Shown here in pieces: positions 26,411 through 39,077 of a DNA stretch of 64,000 nt. The translations under genes were made by a program, and so were the position numbers. Positions within the stretch are counted from its first letter, which is position 1. Each line of letters opens with the position of its first letter. The notes under the pieces are model-generated. The model saw only the letters and a program-made list of their open reading frames with translations, made no database searches and had not been told where the DNA came from. Source of the stretch: Megaustenia siamemsis (Eukaryota > Mollusca > Gastropoda > Stylommatophora > Ariophantidae); assembly GCA_032433765.1 (NCBI GenBank), contig JAVIAB010000008.1, forward strand, positions 44,003,097 through 44,067,096, read 5' to 3'.

Positions 26411-26534
26411 ACTAACTTTACGAAATTATCTCATTACAGGAGTCTGATTACAAGATCAGAGAATACAGGTCACTCGTTCTGAACAGTCGCTACGAGGTGT
26501 TGTGATCTGAGTTTTTATTTCACCACTGATTTAA

Positions 26535-26632
26535 AAAATCTTTTGACTCTATCGAGATTTGAACCCGCGCTCTTCTAGTTCTGAGCTCGTCAAGTTATCC
26601 ATTCGACCACCCAAGCTCTCCAGTACGGTGGT
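26535..26632 (-). mobile_element. tRNA-derived SINE head, family 3
   Basis: The minus strand has an A box (TGGTCGAATGGATAAC), an anticodon-arm-like CTTGACGAGCTCAGAACTAG and a B box (GGGTTCAAATCTCGA). A leucine/serine-type tRNA with a long variable arm is a possible ancestor. Not an intact tRNA. Confidence 0.5.
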
Positions 26633-26699
26633 TAACAAAATCGAGAAATTTGTAAAAAGAGTTTGAATACAATTTTTTGTGAAGTTTGGCTAATCTGCT

Positions 26700-26960
26700 A
26701 CCGAGGCTCTCGAAATGTTGCTTCGCGCTTTGAGACGTTCTTTATGTCGAACCCAGGTCTTTGATGACCACAGTCGTAGCTGTAAATCCAATTTTCATCA
26801 CCCATGATGATCCTAGAGACCAAAATTTCAAAAATCCACTCAAGACTTCACTGTTTACTTTTCGAATTTCGCACCAACGCGATGCGTGTTCGGGCTTTCT
26901 GATAGGATCTTCATAACAGTTTCCCGCAATGTGAGAGAGCTGATGGACTGAACTTTATAT
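26700..26960 (-). mobile_element. Mariner-like transposase scrap
   Basis: The minus strand encodes MGDENWIYSYD near 26800, resembling the TGDETWVY.YD motif around the second catalytic region of mariner transposases. Only a short piece is left. Confidence 0.4.
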
Positions 26961-27420
26961 TTTCTACTTCTTCTTGCCTTCCTCATCTGCCTTTCAGCAT
27001 CGAGGGGAGATATAATTTGCGGTCTTTTGCTCTTCTTTTCGCCTTTTCTGCTGTTATGTTTCGTAGTGTTTCTAATATTTCATCGATCCATCTTTTTCGT
27101 GGTCGACCCTTGGGTCTGATGTTCTCGCAACGTTTATTTAGGATTCGTTGTGTTGTGTTTTGATCACTCTGCATTGTCACATGGTCAAGCCATTTTATCT
27201 GTTGTTTCTTTACGTATTCTATGGCGAGGGTTATTCCTAGCCTTTTCCTTAGTTCTTTATTTCTGATCTTGTCTCTCAGGCTGTTTCCTGTCATTCGTCT
27301 AACACATTTCATCTCCCTAGAGGTTATTTTTCTTATTTTTCTTGCATCTTGGGTCCAGGACTGGCATTGGTAGCACAACGTTGGGATGAAGATTTATATA
27401 TAGGGTCGTAAAATGCATTT
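26961..27420 (-). mobile_element. LINE 3' end fragment (family C)
   Basis: Frame 27378-26983 encodes the reverse-transcriptase C-terminal part: CYQCQSWT, RRMTGNSLRDKIRN, then GRPRKRWIDEILE. Near-identical 3' ends occur at 53032-53485 and 55330-55800. The 3' tail is (GAA)n-like. Confidence 0.8.
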
Positions 27421-27667
27421 AGAAGTTGATCAAGTACAGATAGTTTGATGTCACTTGAAATAGCCCCTCGTACATAGCTAGCTTTTTCTTATGTACCTTT
27501 GATTGCTGCAGTGTTCATCACTAGTGAATCAACATTTCTCGAGTCCTGAAACTATTTCTCAACCACGATGCAAAATTGTTGCATTACAACATTCGTTAAT
27601 ATTTCCCAAACAAAAATCCAGTGACACAATTTTTCATTTGTAAGCTGACTTGAGAGTGGAATCAACT
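27421..27667. other. No gene recognised
   Basis: Nothing identifiable apart from short AT-rich stretches; the CTTCTTCTTC run at 27668 begins the tail of the next LINE. Confidence 0.5.
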
Positions 27668-28910
27668 ATTTTCTTCTTCTTCTACTACTACCTTTTTTCA
27701 GCTCTCTGTGGAGTGTAGGTCTTCCACAAACACTTTCCAAGACGTTCTGTTTCTTGCCATTCTTTTAAGATCATCCCATGTCTTCTCCATCATCTTCATC
27801 TCTGCTTCCATCTCTCTTCTCCAAGAATATCATGGTATTCCTCTGTCTTTTTCTTGGCGGTTCCAAAAAAGGGCCTTTTGTGTAAATACTCTCAATTGGC
27901 TTCCGCAGTGTGTGTCCTATCCAGCGCCATCGTCTTCGCTGTATTTCTATATCCACTGGTATTTGACTGCTACATTTCCATAATTCTATGTTAGTGATTT
28001 TGCCCTGTCATTTTCATCCTTTTATCACGCGTAAGCATCCATCAATGAAGGTTGTATCTTCATGATTGTCATTTTTGTTGTCTCCATGTTTCACAGCCAT
28101 ATAATAATACTAACTTAATATTGGAGTTGAAAATTTTTATTTTTGTATTTAACCTAATTTCTTTGGACTTCCATATGTTTCACAGTGCAACGAATGCTCC
28201 TCATGCTTTTGATATCCTTATTTTGGTATCGTTCTCTGTTCCTTGTATATTGTACGTCTATAACGTCTACATATAGTAGAGGTATTTCTCCTATTATTAT
28301 TTAGTTATTGCCCGTTGCATTAATTATCATAATTTTAGTCTTATTTCTATTTATTTTCAGTCCCAGATGCTGTGATCTCTCATCCAGTATGCTCATTTTA
28401 TCTTGCATCTGTTGATGGTTGTATGTTAGGAGGGCTATGTCATCAGCAAAATCTAAATCATAAAGTTGATTGGTCAGTGACAACTTTATTCCATTTCTGT
28501 TCTGAGTTTTTTCTTAATCCAATCTATAGCCAGTAGAAAGAGAAATGGAGATAGAAGGCATCCCTGCCTTACTCGTGTTTTATTTAAATGCTTCTGTAAG
28601 CAGTCCGTCATGCACAACACTACATTTCATTCCTTTATATATTTGAAGAACTTTTGAACAGACACGGCTCAAATAACCCTTCAGATATATTACCAGCAGA
28701 AGAAGAGTTACGCGTTAACTGTGGAAAGCCAAACAAGGAAGAAATAATAATAAATGCCTTGTATCGCTGTGTGCATGTCTGTGTTAGTCACATCTCACAT
28801 CTTTGTGTATGTATGTCTGTGTTAGTCACATCTCACATCTTTGTGTGTCCGTGTCTGTGTTAGTCACATCTCACATCTTTGTGTGTGCATGTCTGTGTTA
28901 GTCACCTCTA

Positions 28911-29204
28911 GTGACTCGGGCAGATGGTGCTCGTAAACCTGGGAGGGCCTACCATCTAAGGGCAGAATCCCCCTACAGAAAAGACAATCTGCTGCCTTGC
29001 AGGAAGATTGGGGACAATCAAAGGCTAAGGAAAGCAAACCCGAATAAAATGCTGGCTGAAATCGGATGCACTGGGCAACTGGCGCAGAACACAGTACAAC
29101 GTATTAACGGGTGTTCAGTCAGAGTGGATCTGACAGACTCTAATTGTGATGTTCTGTCTGTGGGGGCGATCAACACACTTAGCCTGACAGCTGACTTCAA
29201 ATGA
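28911..29204 (+). CDS. Conserved 97-codon open frame in repeat copy A
   Basis: The frame MTRADGARKPGRAYHLRAES... is kept in all three copies of the repeat with only a few amino-acid changes, and ends at the same place after LTADF. It includes NLLPCRKIGDNQRLRKAN and CDVLSVGAINTL. No known domain is recognised. It may be a real short protein of the element or simply a young repeat that has not yet decayed. Confidence 0.35.
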   Translation: MTRADGARKPGRAYHLRAESPYRKDNLLPCRKIGDNQRLRKANPNKMLAEIGCTGQLAQNTVQRINGCSVRVDLTDSNCDVLSVGAINTLSLTADFK

Positions 29205-29239
29205 GAGTCTGGAATCCTTACTCTGATTGAGTCCTGAAC

Positions 29240-29241
<2 letters not shown>

Positions 29242-29281
<40 letters not shown>
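29242..29281. repeat. (GA)n tail of repeat copy A
   Basis: About 20 GA units at the 3' end of the insertion, directly before the target duplication. Confidence 0.95.
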
Positions 29282-29284
<3 letters not shown>

Positions 29285-31299
29285 CCTTTATACATTGTTT
29301 TTATCAGGTTAATAAACTTTGTGGGAATTCCGTAATATCTCAGCAACTGCCAAAGCATTCATCTGTCTAAACTATGAAATGCTTTTTCGTAATCTATGAA
29401 TCCGATATAAAGTGGGGACTGTAGTTCTAAACTTTGCTCACATATTATGCGTAGAGTAGTTATTTGATCAGCACATGATCTGTTTTTTCCTAAAACGTGC
29501 ATGTTCATTTTTCAAATATTTCTCTATGGCCTCCTTTAGGCCATCCAGACTGATTCTGCTTAATATTTTTCCTGGCACTGATAGTAACATAACTCCCCTA
29601 TAATTTGTGCACTCTTGTAAACCTCCTCTCTTAGGTAGTTTAATCATATAACCCTCTTTCCATTCTGTATGTATTTCTTCCCTCTCCCAAATTTTCTCTA
29701 GTAGATTATGTAACATCTGGGTAAAGGTATTAATATCTGATTTGATGGCTTCAGAAGGAATTTCACCTGGTCCAGTGGCTTTCTCATTTAAAAAATAAAT
29801 TGATGGCTTTTATTATTTCTTCCTTGTTTGGCTTTCCCACAGTTAACGCGTAACTCTTCTTCTGCTGGTAGTATATCTGAAGGGTTATTTGAGCCGTGTC
29901 TGTTCAAAAGTTCTTCAAAGTGCTCAAAGTGCTTCAAAGTTTCCTCTTATCCCTTTTATGCATCTTCTCACTTCTTTGTTCACCTCTGTGTAAGCGTCCT
30001 GTATCTCGGCTTTATTACTTTTCGAATTGCTTTTATTTATGTCTACTTTCTTATTCTTTCTTTAATTTTATCCATGGTCTCAGCTGTCACACATGCCTTA
30101 TTCTGGCGTTCTCTCTTCTCCAGGGTTTCTTCGCATGTCTCTTTCCATATATTCTTAACCTCTTTCCAATGATCTCCTATATTTATTGTATTATCTAGTT
30201 GTTAGAGGACTTGGTATTTGTTTGATATTGTGACTGCAAATTTCTCTTTAATTCCTTGCTCTTTAAGAAACCCTACATTGAAATATTTCTACCCTTGTGT
30301 GTTGTAGTATAACTTTTCAGTTTAAGTTTAAGTTTGACTAGCAGAATATGATGATCTGAAGCCACATCTGCCCCTCTTATACTTTTACATCCTGAAAGGA
30401 TGACTCAAATTTATTATTAATACATATGTGGTCAATTTGATTCTCCGTTCTATGATCTTGTGACACCCATGTAGCTTTATGTAATCTTTTATGTTGGAAT
30501 GTTGTACCTCCTAGGCTCATTCGATTAAGAGCACAGCAGTTCATGAATATCTCTCCATTTTCATTCATTTCTCCAAGTCCATGTTTTCTCATGATCTCTT
30601 CAAAGTCTCTGTTGTCTGATACTACTTTTGCATTTAGATCTCCCATCAAGATTACAATATCCTTTCATCCATCTGACATTGCAACTGTTTATAGAATTCA
30701 TCTTTAACTACATCATCCATGTCATTGATTGGTGCGTAGCATTGGATAAAGTGTATTTTTATTTTGTTATGTTTTTGTTCTTTTAAATGATACTCTTATT
30801 AATCTTGGTCCCAACTGCTTCCTATTCTATCAGTGTCTTCTGTTCTTGGCTTGATAACAGTACAGCTACCCCTTCACTATGTTGTGCTCCAGGTTCCTGG
30901 TGTCCTGATGATAAAATCATTTCTCCTGTGTTTAGTTTTATTCTTTATGTTTCTAACCATTTTGTTTCACACATTCCCAGAATATCTATTTTATAGTTTG
31001 TCATTTCTGCTGCTACTTGTGCAGCTTTTCCCTGTTCATTTAAAGTATGCACATTTCAAGTGCCAATTCTGGAGGATTTCCTGGCAGAAAAAAGTTGAGT
31101 TGGCAATCCAGACTCCTTACAGTAAAATATTTTAGATTGTTAAATTTGTGGTGTGGATATAGAAAACTAGACCTCAGATTCATTGAATAGCTCCCGCTGT
31201 AAGGAAATGATTTATTACCTCTCATAGTTCTTTCATATTTCCTTTGCTTGCCGCCTTCTCAGCCACATTGGCTAATTCACACACACACGCACGTACACA

Positions 31300-32800
31300 C
31301 ACGAGGAGCGTTCTAAAAGTAATGCACCACATGGGTTTTCTCAGCTAATAATAAACATAGAAGCATTACATTTTGCACACTTTAAATATGACATGTGTCA
31401 ATTGTGTGTGCACCAAATTGCACTGCAACTGGCCACATAATACGACTGCACTAAACCGTTGAAATGGAGCATGTTACCAACATGCGTTATAAACAGCGAT
31501 TTGTGATAGAATTTCTCATTTTAGCTGCGGAAACTGTTGTGAAGGTTCACAATCACCTATGTTATGTGTATGGAAGTTTTACAGTCGACAGGAGCACAGT
31601 AAGGCGCTGGGTTTAGAGAATAAAAGAATCGTAAAGCGGAGATATGGAGCTTCTTGATCGGCCGCGCTATTGGCGGCTTGCCACAGCCACCAATGCAGAG
31701 ATGTTGAAATGCACTGAGGGCATTATTCTTGCTGAGGGGTGCATCACTACTCAACAATTGGCATTAAAATAGTCAATCAGCATTGGTAGCGCAAATGCAA
31801 TAAAAAAACACTCGGATTCTCTAAGGTTTGTGCAGGATGGATTCCATGAAATCTCACAAATGTACATCGATTACAAAGATAATCAATTTATTCTGAACTG
31901 TTTGAGAGTTTCAATGTGGATGGAGAAAACTTTTTTGGCTAAGATTGTTACAGGTGACGAAACTGTGGCACATGATATTGAACCTAAGACAAAAAGACAA
32001 TCAATGGAGCGGCATCATCTGCACTCACCACGAAGAAAGAAATTCAAGACATCTCCTTTAGCTGGAAAGGTCATAGTCACTGTCTTTTGTGACATTGAAT
32101 GTGTGATTCTTGTGAATTCTTGTTATGCCAAGAGGAGAGACAATTAATTCGCAAGCTGACATTAAGACATTGAATGTGTGATTCTTGTGGATTCTTGTTA
32201 TGCCAAGAGGAGAGACAATTAATTCGCAAGCTGACATTAAGACATTGAATGTGTGATTCTTGTGGATTCTTGTTATGCCAAGAGGAGAGACAATTAATTC
32301 GCAAGCTGACATTAAGACATTGAAAAAAACTCAATCAACTTTTTCTCAGAGTTCGGCCGCACACTAATCTAGTAGATTTACTTATCCTGCACGACAATGC
32401 GCGTCCTCACACAAGTCTGGCAACACGGGAACCAATCACCAGACTGGATTGGACTGTACTCACTCATCGACCATACAGCCCTGATTTGGCACCAACTGAT
32501 TTCCAACTCTTTGGTCCACTTAAAGATGCCCTCCGTGTAACAAGGTTTAAAGATGAAGGAGTGATTCATGCAGTGAAGAAATGGCGACACGATCAAGACA
32601 AAGACTGGTACAGGCTAGGAATACACGCACATGTTGCGCGCTGGCGTAAAGCTCGACAAGTGGATGGAGATTATGTTGAATGATACCACTGTTTACATGA
32701 TATATCCATGTATACTGTGTAAAAATGTAATGGCCAAGAAATAGGAGGAACCTAACTGGCAACAAATACATCAAGCAGAGACTATCTGGGCACTTTTAGT
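31300..32800 (+). mobile_element. Mariner-type (Tc1/mariner) transposon, degenerate
   Basis: From about 31463 the plus strand encodes a helix-turn-helix region (MRYKQRFVIEFL... DRSTVRRWV), then IVTGDETVAHDIEPKTKRQS, LILHDNARPHTS, and RPYSPDLAPTDFQLFGPLKDAL, ending near DGDYVE at 32683. These are mariner signatures: the HDNARPH and YSPDLAP boxes hold the second and third catalytic Asp. Stops and frameshifts abound, and a 75-bp tandem triplication lies inside. The left end is near GAGGAGCGTTCTAAAAGTAA. Confidence 0.85.
32093..32317 (+). repeat. 75-bp tandem repeat, 3 units, inside the mariner transposase
   Basis: Units start at 32093, 32168 and 32243 with CATTGAATGTGTGATTC. The length is a multiple of three, so the frame is unchanged. 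Confidence 0.95.
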
Positions 32801-32802
32801 TA

Positions 32803-33700
32803 GAGAGTGAAGTTTTTGAAGTAAGGGTAGACGTTCTCGTGGAGGTTCTTGAGTAACCCTTGTGACTCAAAGAAATGATTGGATGACGCTGCTGTTAGAA
32901 GAATGACGTCATAACTACCTACCCCTTGTCAGCTATTTCACGCAGGATCCCATGCTCATCAGGTGACATTTGAAGCCTTCGAGGTGCAACAAGTTGTTCA
33001 ACTCTCGTGGTCAGGTTTTCTGGCAACCCTTTAGGATAAACACATTTGTTGTTGTCGTGACTAATGGCCAGCTTTGAGTCGCTCTCACAGGTTGGAATAA
33101 ACTTTGTTTATTTCCATCGCCTCATTGACAGACTTGACAGACAATTTTCCAAGAAAATCGACAAGTAGCTGAATATTCATAAAACTATTCAAATCGAATA
33201 TATCCTTGCTTATCACTTTTACTGGAAGAAAAAATTTTTTGCTGAAGTTCTTTCCAAAGTCTTTGTGATCATTTGTGTTATTGTTCCTCTGATTTGTTGG
33301 TGTGATGTTTGTCTCCTTCACTTGCAGCCAAAAAGCCTCCGTGTAGAGAAACTTTGTGTTTCGGATGAAATGCATAGCTAGTGAGCATGAACCTAATATT
33401 ACGCAGGGTAAAAGATTTTTGGAAGAACACAAATGTTATTTTCCACTTTTCAAACTCTCAGACGTTTATATATATAGATGTTCTTCTTTCTCTTGTCAGA
33501 ATGTCCTTTTTTTAAATGTTAAAATACCATACATATCGTTTTTTAATTTGTTTTGTTTTAGTAACTATTTGTACATTGTTCACGCTTCTTTCACAATCTG
33601 TTCAAATTTTGAAAAAATATTTGTCAGCAATGAAACCGTTTCAACACAATATAACAAGGAACTGATCTTAACAAACGTAGACAACATTCTACCTTTCAGC
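32803..33700 (-). pseudogene. Glycosyltransferase-like gene fragment, copy 3
   Basis: Matches the N-terminal half of the genes at 21061 and 41058: membrane anchor region (CVILGSCSLAMHF at about 33400), VISKDIF, LLVDFLGKL, then in other frames the NLHENVYPYLK segment near 32830. The upstream flank to about 33700 also matches. The C-terminal catalytic half is absent; a mariner relic abuts it. Confidence 0.8.
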
Positions 33701-33702
33701 TC

Positions 33703-33862
33703 CCTGTGGAGCAAAGGTCTTCAACAAACACTTTCAGCTCCATGTGGAGCTTATGTCTTCAACAAACATTTTCAGCTCCCTGTGGAGCACAGGTCTGCAG
33801 CAAACACTTTCAGCTCCCTGTGGAGCATAGGTCTTCAGCAAACACTTTCAGCTCCCTGTACA
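33703..33862. repeat. 38-bp tandem repeat, 4-5 units, derived from the LINE family B 3' end
   Basis: Units read TTTCAGCTCCCTGTGGAGC + A..GGTCTTCA(A/G)CAAACAC. The same words form the 3' end of the family B LINEs at 27690-27750 and 54450-54480. Confidence 0.85.
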
Positions 33863-34650
33863 GTACACAAGGGTCCATTTCAATATTATTTGGCCTATAA
33901 ATTAACAAAGATATATTGTAGGCACATTTAGCGCCTAATGTACTCGAGGCGCAGGGGGAGTTAACTATGACCTCTCGTGTCGGTGACCCCAGAAGTGACC
34001 TGTTTATGTCTGGTGTGTGCTGATTTTGGAGTTCTTGATGTACTTGTGCTGACCTCATTTTTTATGTGAATATGTTGTCCGCTGATGTTGTGTGTTATTT
34101 AGTTGTTTTTAAATGGAGGAAAGCATCATCCGGTGTTCCTTTCCTTGGTGTTATCTCTCCTCATTAGGACTGGACCTTTCTTCTTCTTCGGTGTTATTTG
34201 TACTCTCTCTCTCTTTTTCTCTCTCTCTCTCTTTCTCTCTCTTTTCTCTCTCTCTCTCACTCCTCATTAGGATCGTTCTTTAACGTTTCATAACTGTCTT
34301 TCTTCTGTATTAGCGATACTAAGCATCTCACGCTCTTTCTCTCTTTTTCAATTCCCTCCTAGACTTCCCTCCATTGTAACATTTACTCATTCTCTCCATT
34401 CACGACTATCATCTCTCCTTCCCACTCCTAGACTTCTTTCTTCGGTACCCCGAAGTAAAACAACCCCACTGTCTTGTGGGTGAGATTTTTTAGTCAAAGG
34501 CTAGCGGAGCCAACCGTAAACAAACCGACGGAATGCAACAGAAAACCACCGTCGTAATTTCTTTGTATAATCATGAATCGCCACAACAATAGAAATAACG
34601 ACACAACGTTAAGGGGGATTCCAATGGAAAACCCTCGTTCGGTAGGAGAC
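33863..34650. other. Untranslated leader-like stretch before LINE A; (CT)n at 34201-34258
   Basis: No gene seen. It precedes the endonuclease frame of the next LINE and may be its 5' UTR. A CT-rich microsatellite occupies 34201-34258. Confidence 0.4.
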
Positions 34651-36464
34651 ATCATGTGCTACAGGTGATACCCGTTCGTCATCAAGCTACTGTAAGCAAA
34701 ATAAAGATAAAACAAACTCTAAAGATAGGCACTTGGAATGTGAGAACACTCATGCAGAAGGGTAAACTAGAAAACATCATACAAGAAATGAAAAGAATGG
34801 GTTTACAATTACTGGGACTTTGCGAAATGAGATACACCGGATCAGGGGAGATGTATTCTAATAAACATAAAATAATCTGTTCTGGAGGTACTGAACACCA
34901 AAGAGGAGTAGGTATCATCTTGGATGCAGAAAGAGCAAGAACAGTGAAAGCTTTTACCCAATATCTGACAGAGTCATTTTAGTGAAATTGAATGGAAAGA
35001 TAATAGACATAAATCTTATACAAGTTTATGCACCAACAGCAGACAGTCTAGAGGAAACAATTGATAAATTTTACAACGAGTTAAATGAGGCACTTCATAA
35101 ATGCAAACCACATGAAAACACCATAGTTCTATGGATTTTAACGCAAATGTAGGAAAGGAAAGAGTTGAGGAAGTAGTTGGTCATTATAGCTTAGGCGAGA
35201 GGAATGAAAGAGGTGAGAAACTTATTGGCTGGGCAAGAACACACAACATAATGATAGGAAACACCTGGTTTAAGCAACATCGAAGACGTCTGTGGACATG
35301 GAAAAGCCCAGGGGACAACGCATGTAATCAAATTGATTATATAATGATAAGCAATAGATTTAGAAACAGTCTGGTGTGTGTGGAAACTAGACCAGGGGCA
35401 GATTGCAATAGTGATCATGTACCAGTTGTGGGAAAGCTTAGAGTAAAATTAAAAACAACAAAACGAGCCTCAGTTAACATCAAGTTAAATTTAGATTTAC
35501 TAAAATCAGACAAGAAGCTGCAAAACAAATATAAAATCACAATTCAGAACCGGTACAATGCAATAGAGAAGATACAAAGCATTGATGAACAGTGGGAAAT
35601 ACTAGAAGAATCAATGCAACAAACATCAAAAGAGTTCATACCATCAGTGAGGACAAATTCAAGAAAGAAATTGATGACAGATGACATTTTGCAGCTAATG
35701 GATACAAGAAGAAGAAATAAGAAAATAAAGATGAGTATAAGAGATTAAATAAAGAAATTGTAGTAAAATGCAATGAAGCAAAAGAAGCATGGCTAAAAGA
35801 GAGATGCAAAGAGATTGAAATGCAACAAAAATGAGATGCTAAAGCTATATACAAACAAATTGAGGAATTAACAGGAAGAAAAACGCAATTAAAAAATGGA
35901 TGTCTAAGATCAAAGGAAGGAGAACTGTTGATTGATCAAGAAAACATAAGGGATCGATGGACAGAATACATTAAAGATCTTTATAATGATGAACAAACGG
36001 AAGTAAATATTAAGGACAATGGAGATTGACCAGAAATACTCAGAGAAGAAGTGGAAATGCCTTGCGCAATATGAAAGCAGGCAAAGCTCCTGGACCAGAT
36101 AATATAACTAAAGAAGAGATTGAAGCCATGGGTGATTTTGGAATAGATATAATAACAAAAATATTGAATGATATCTACAACAGCGGATATATACCAGACG
36201 ACATGCTCAAATTAATATTCATATCCCTACCAAAGAAATCGGGTGCGATTGAATGCGATGATCATCGCACAATAAGCCTTATGAGTCATATGACTAAGAT
36301 ATTATTAAGAATCATCATGCGAAGAGTGCGAAACAAAATCAGTCCAGAAATTAGCGATGAACAGTGTGGTTTTGTTAGAGATAAAGGAACAAGCAATGCC
36401 ATTTATATCATAAGATCTTTAGTTGAAAGAGCCATAGAGGAGAAAACAGATCTATACCTATGTT

Positions 36465-37941
36465 AAGAAGAGTCTGCCGACTACAACAAACCCAAGCATA
36501 TGGATACCTTTCGCGATCGCTGCTCTTCTACCTCCTCTTCTGCTTCTCATGAATTGAGCCATGGCTCAATTCTCAGTGTATATCCGTGCTAGTCGTAGCT
36601 CATATCTTAGTGGGTGTCTGCGATAGCCTTGGCTGATATCTTAGTGGGTGTATGTGCTGGCCATGGCTCATATCTTAGTGTGTGTCTGGGCTGGCCATGA
36701 TTTATATCTTAGTGTATATCCGTGCTAGCCATAACTCATATGTTAGTTTGTGTCTGTGCTGGCCATGGTCCATATCTTAGTGTATTTCCGCGCTAGCCAT
36801 GGCTCATATCTTAATGTTCACATCTCTGTGCTAGATATGGTTCATATCTTGGTGTGTTTCCGTGAAGCCATGGCTCATATCTTAATATGTTTCTGTGCTA
36901 GCCACGGCTCATATCTTAGCTTGTATGTGTGTGTGTGTGTGCTAGCCATGGCTCATATCTTGGTGTGTGTCATGTTAGTCATATCTCATATCTTGGTGTG
37001 TTCATGTTAATCATGTCTCAAATCTTTATGTGTGTCTGTGTTTAGTCATATCTCATGGCTTAGTGTGTATCTGTGTTAGACATGTGTCATATCTTTATGT
37101 GTGCATGTCTGGGTTAGTGATATCTCATATCTTTGTGTGCATGTTTATATTAGTCATATATCATATCTTTATGTGTGCATGTCTGTGTTTGTCACATCCC
37201 ATATCCTTGTGTGTGCATGGCTATGTTAGTCACATCTCATATCTTTGTGTGTGCATGTCTATGTTAGTCATATCTCATATCTTTGTGTGCATGCCCATGT
37301 TAGGCATGTGTCATATCTTTGTGCGTGCATGTCTATGTCAGTCATATCTCATATCTTTGTGTGCATGTCTATGTTAGTCATATATCATATCTTTGTGTGC
37401 ATGTCTATGTTAGTCATATCTCATATCTTTGTGTGCATGTCCATGTTAGGCATGTGTCATATCTTTGTGTGTGCATATCTATGTTAGTCATATCTCATAT
37501 CTTTGTGTGCATGTCTATGTTAGTCATGCCTCGTATCGCTTGTGCATATCTTTGTGTGTGCATGTCTGTGTTGGTTAGTCACCTCTAGTGACTCGGGCAG
37601 GTGGTGCTCGTAAACCTGGGAGGGCCGACCATCTAAGGGCAGAATCCCCCTACAGAAAAGACAATCTGCTGCCTTGCAGAAAGATTGGGGAAAATCAAAG
37701 GCTAAGGAAAGCAAACCTGAATAAAATGCTGGCTGAAATCGGATGCACTGGGCCACTGGCGCAGAACACAGTGCAACGTTTTAACAGGTGTTCAATCAGA
37801 GTGGATCTGGCAGACTCTAATTGTGATGTTCTGTCTGTGGGGGCGATCAACACACTTAACCTGACAGCTGACTTCATGTGAGAGTCTGGAATCCTACTCT
37901 GATTGAGTCCTGATCGCAGAGAGAGAGAGAGAGAGAGAGAG
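36465..37941 (+). mobile_element. (GA)n-tailed retroposon-like repeat, copy B, 1477 bp, 9-bp TSD
   Basis: ACCTATGTT at 36456-36464 and 37942-37950; the undisturbed LINE sequence at 51487-51500 shows the site without insert. It starts AAGAAGAGTCTGCCGACTAC, contains a long degenerate minisatellite (36540-37575, units of about 37 bp ending in ..CATATCTTTGTGTGTG), then the conserved core and a (GA)n tail at 37918-37941. Confidence 0.85.
37588..37881 (+). CDS. Conserved 97-codon open frame in repeat copy B
   Basis: Same frame and length as at 28911-29204 and 62361-62654, with about ten amino-acid differences from copy A. The C-terminus is NTLNLTADFM. No known domain. Confidence 0.35.
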   Translation: MTRAGGARKPGRADHLRAESPYRKDNLLPCRKIGENQRLRKANLNKMLAEIGCTGPLAQNTVQRFNRCSIRVDLADSNCDVLSVGAINTLNLTADFM

Positions 37942-39019
37942 ACCTATGTTTCATAGTTTACACCAAGGCATTTGACAAAGTAAAGCACCAAGAAATAATC
38001 AAAATTTTAGAAAGTATAAACGTAGAGAGCAAAGATCTAAGAATAATAAAGAACATGTACTGGCAACAAACAGCGTCCATAAGAACTGGAAACCAATTGG
38101 GAATGTTTCATAAATAAAACAGTGTGTTAGACAAGGTTGTGTGCTGTCACCAGATTTGTTTAATATTTATAGTGATATTATTTTAAGATCCATAAGGGAC
38201 ATGCCTGGAATAACAATTGGAGGTCATAATATAAATAATCTAAGGTATGCTGATGATACAGTCTTAATCGAGTGAAAATGAGTTACAAGAAATGTTGGAC
38301 ATTATAGTGAAAGAAAGCACAAATAAAGGACTCAGCCTTAATAGCAGAAAGACAGAGGTAATAATTTAGTAATGGTAATAACAAAGAAAAAGACATCACC
38401 TCAGTGCAAAATAAAGACAAGTGGAACAATATTAAAACAGGTAAATGAATTTAAATATTTGGGAACTTTGTTAACCTCAGACGGAAGATGTAAAATGAGG
38501 TGAGATGTAGAATGGCTCGGGCAAAAGCAGCTTTCCAAAATATGAGGAAGATACTATGCAATCCATTTTTGACAATAGAAACAAGAAAAACAATTCTTAA
38601 ATGTTATATAGAGCCAGTTTTAACATATGGATGCGAATCATGGACAATAGGACAACAGATAAGAAAATCACTGGAGTCTGTAGAAATATGGTTTTACAGA
38701 AGAATGTTGAGAGTATCAAGGACAGCTAAGAAGAGTAATGAAGATGTTCTGAGAGAGGTCAAAGCAAAAAAAGAGCTAATTTCCAATATTAGGAAGAAAC
38801 AATCATCATTTTTTGGGGATGTAATGAGAAAAGAACAACTGGAATATATTGTAACAACAGGAAAAATGAGGGACTAAGAGATAGAGGGAAGCAAAGAGAA
38901 AAAATAACAGACAGCTCAAGAGAATGGCTTGGTAGAAGGTCAACAAAAGAAATGATAAAGAGAGCCGTGATCGAAAGTTGTGGAGAGAAATGATCATCTA
39001 CGCCAGTAGGCCCGGTACT

Positions 39020-39077
<58 letters not shown>

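Larger units (their letters stand above)
28640..29281 (+). mobile_element. (GA)n-tailed retroposon-like repeat, copy A, 642 bp, 11-bp TSD
   Basis: ATTCCTTTATA at 28629-28639 and 29282-29292 flanks it, and removing it restores the LINE reading. It consists of a 112-bp piece of LINE sense sequence (28646-28757), about 4 units of a TTTGTGTG..CATGTCTGTGTTAGTCACATCTC minisatellite, a conserved core (28903-29230) and a (GA)20 tail. Copies B (36465-37941) and C (62305-62709) share core and tail. Confidence 0.8.
27668..31110 (-). mobile_element. LINE (family B), near full length but degenerate, split by a 642-bp insertion
   Basis: Read on the minus strand: APE endonuclease near 31100-30380 (GDLNAKV, NQIDHICIN), reverse transcriptase at 29716-28301 (WKEGYMIKLPK, NYRGVMLLS, then LDFADDIALL) and the C-terminal RRRWRWIGHTLRKP at 27950. 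The 3' end reads TCCACAGAGAGCTGAAAAAGG with a (GAA)n tail. The same family is at 52294-54500. Many stops. A retroposon-like insert lies at 28640-29281. Confidence 0.85.

Noticed and set aside
26535..26632. Functional tRNA gene
   Set aside because: Boxes A and B are present but the acceptor stem does not pair well; it looks like a SINE head.
36540..37575. CRISPR-like regular repeats
   Set aside because: Units are contiguous without unique spacers, in a eukaryotic repeat context.
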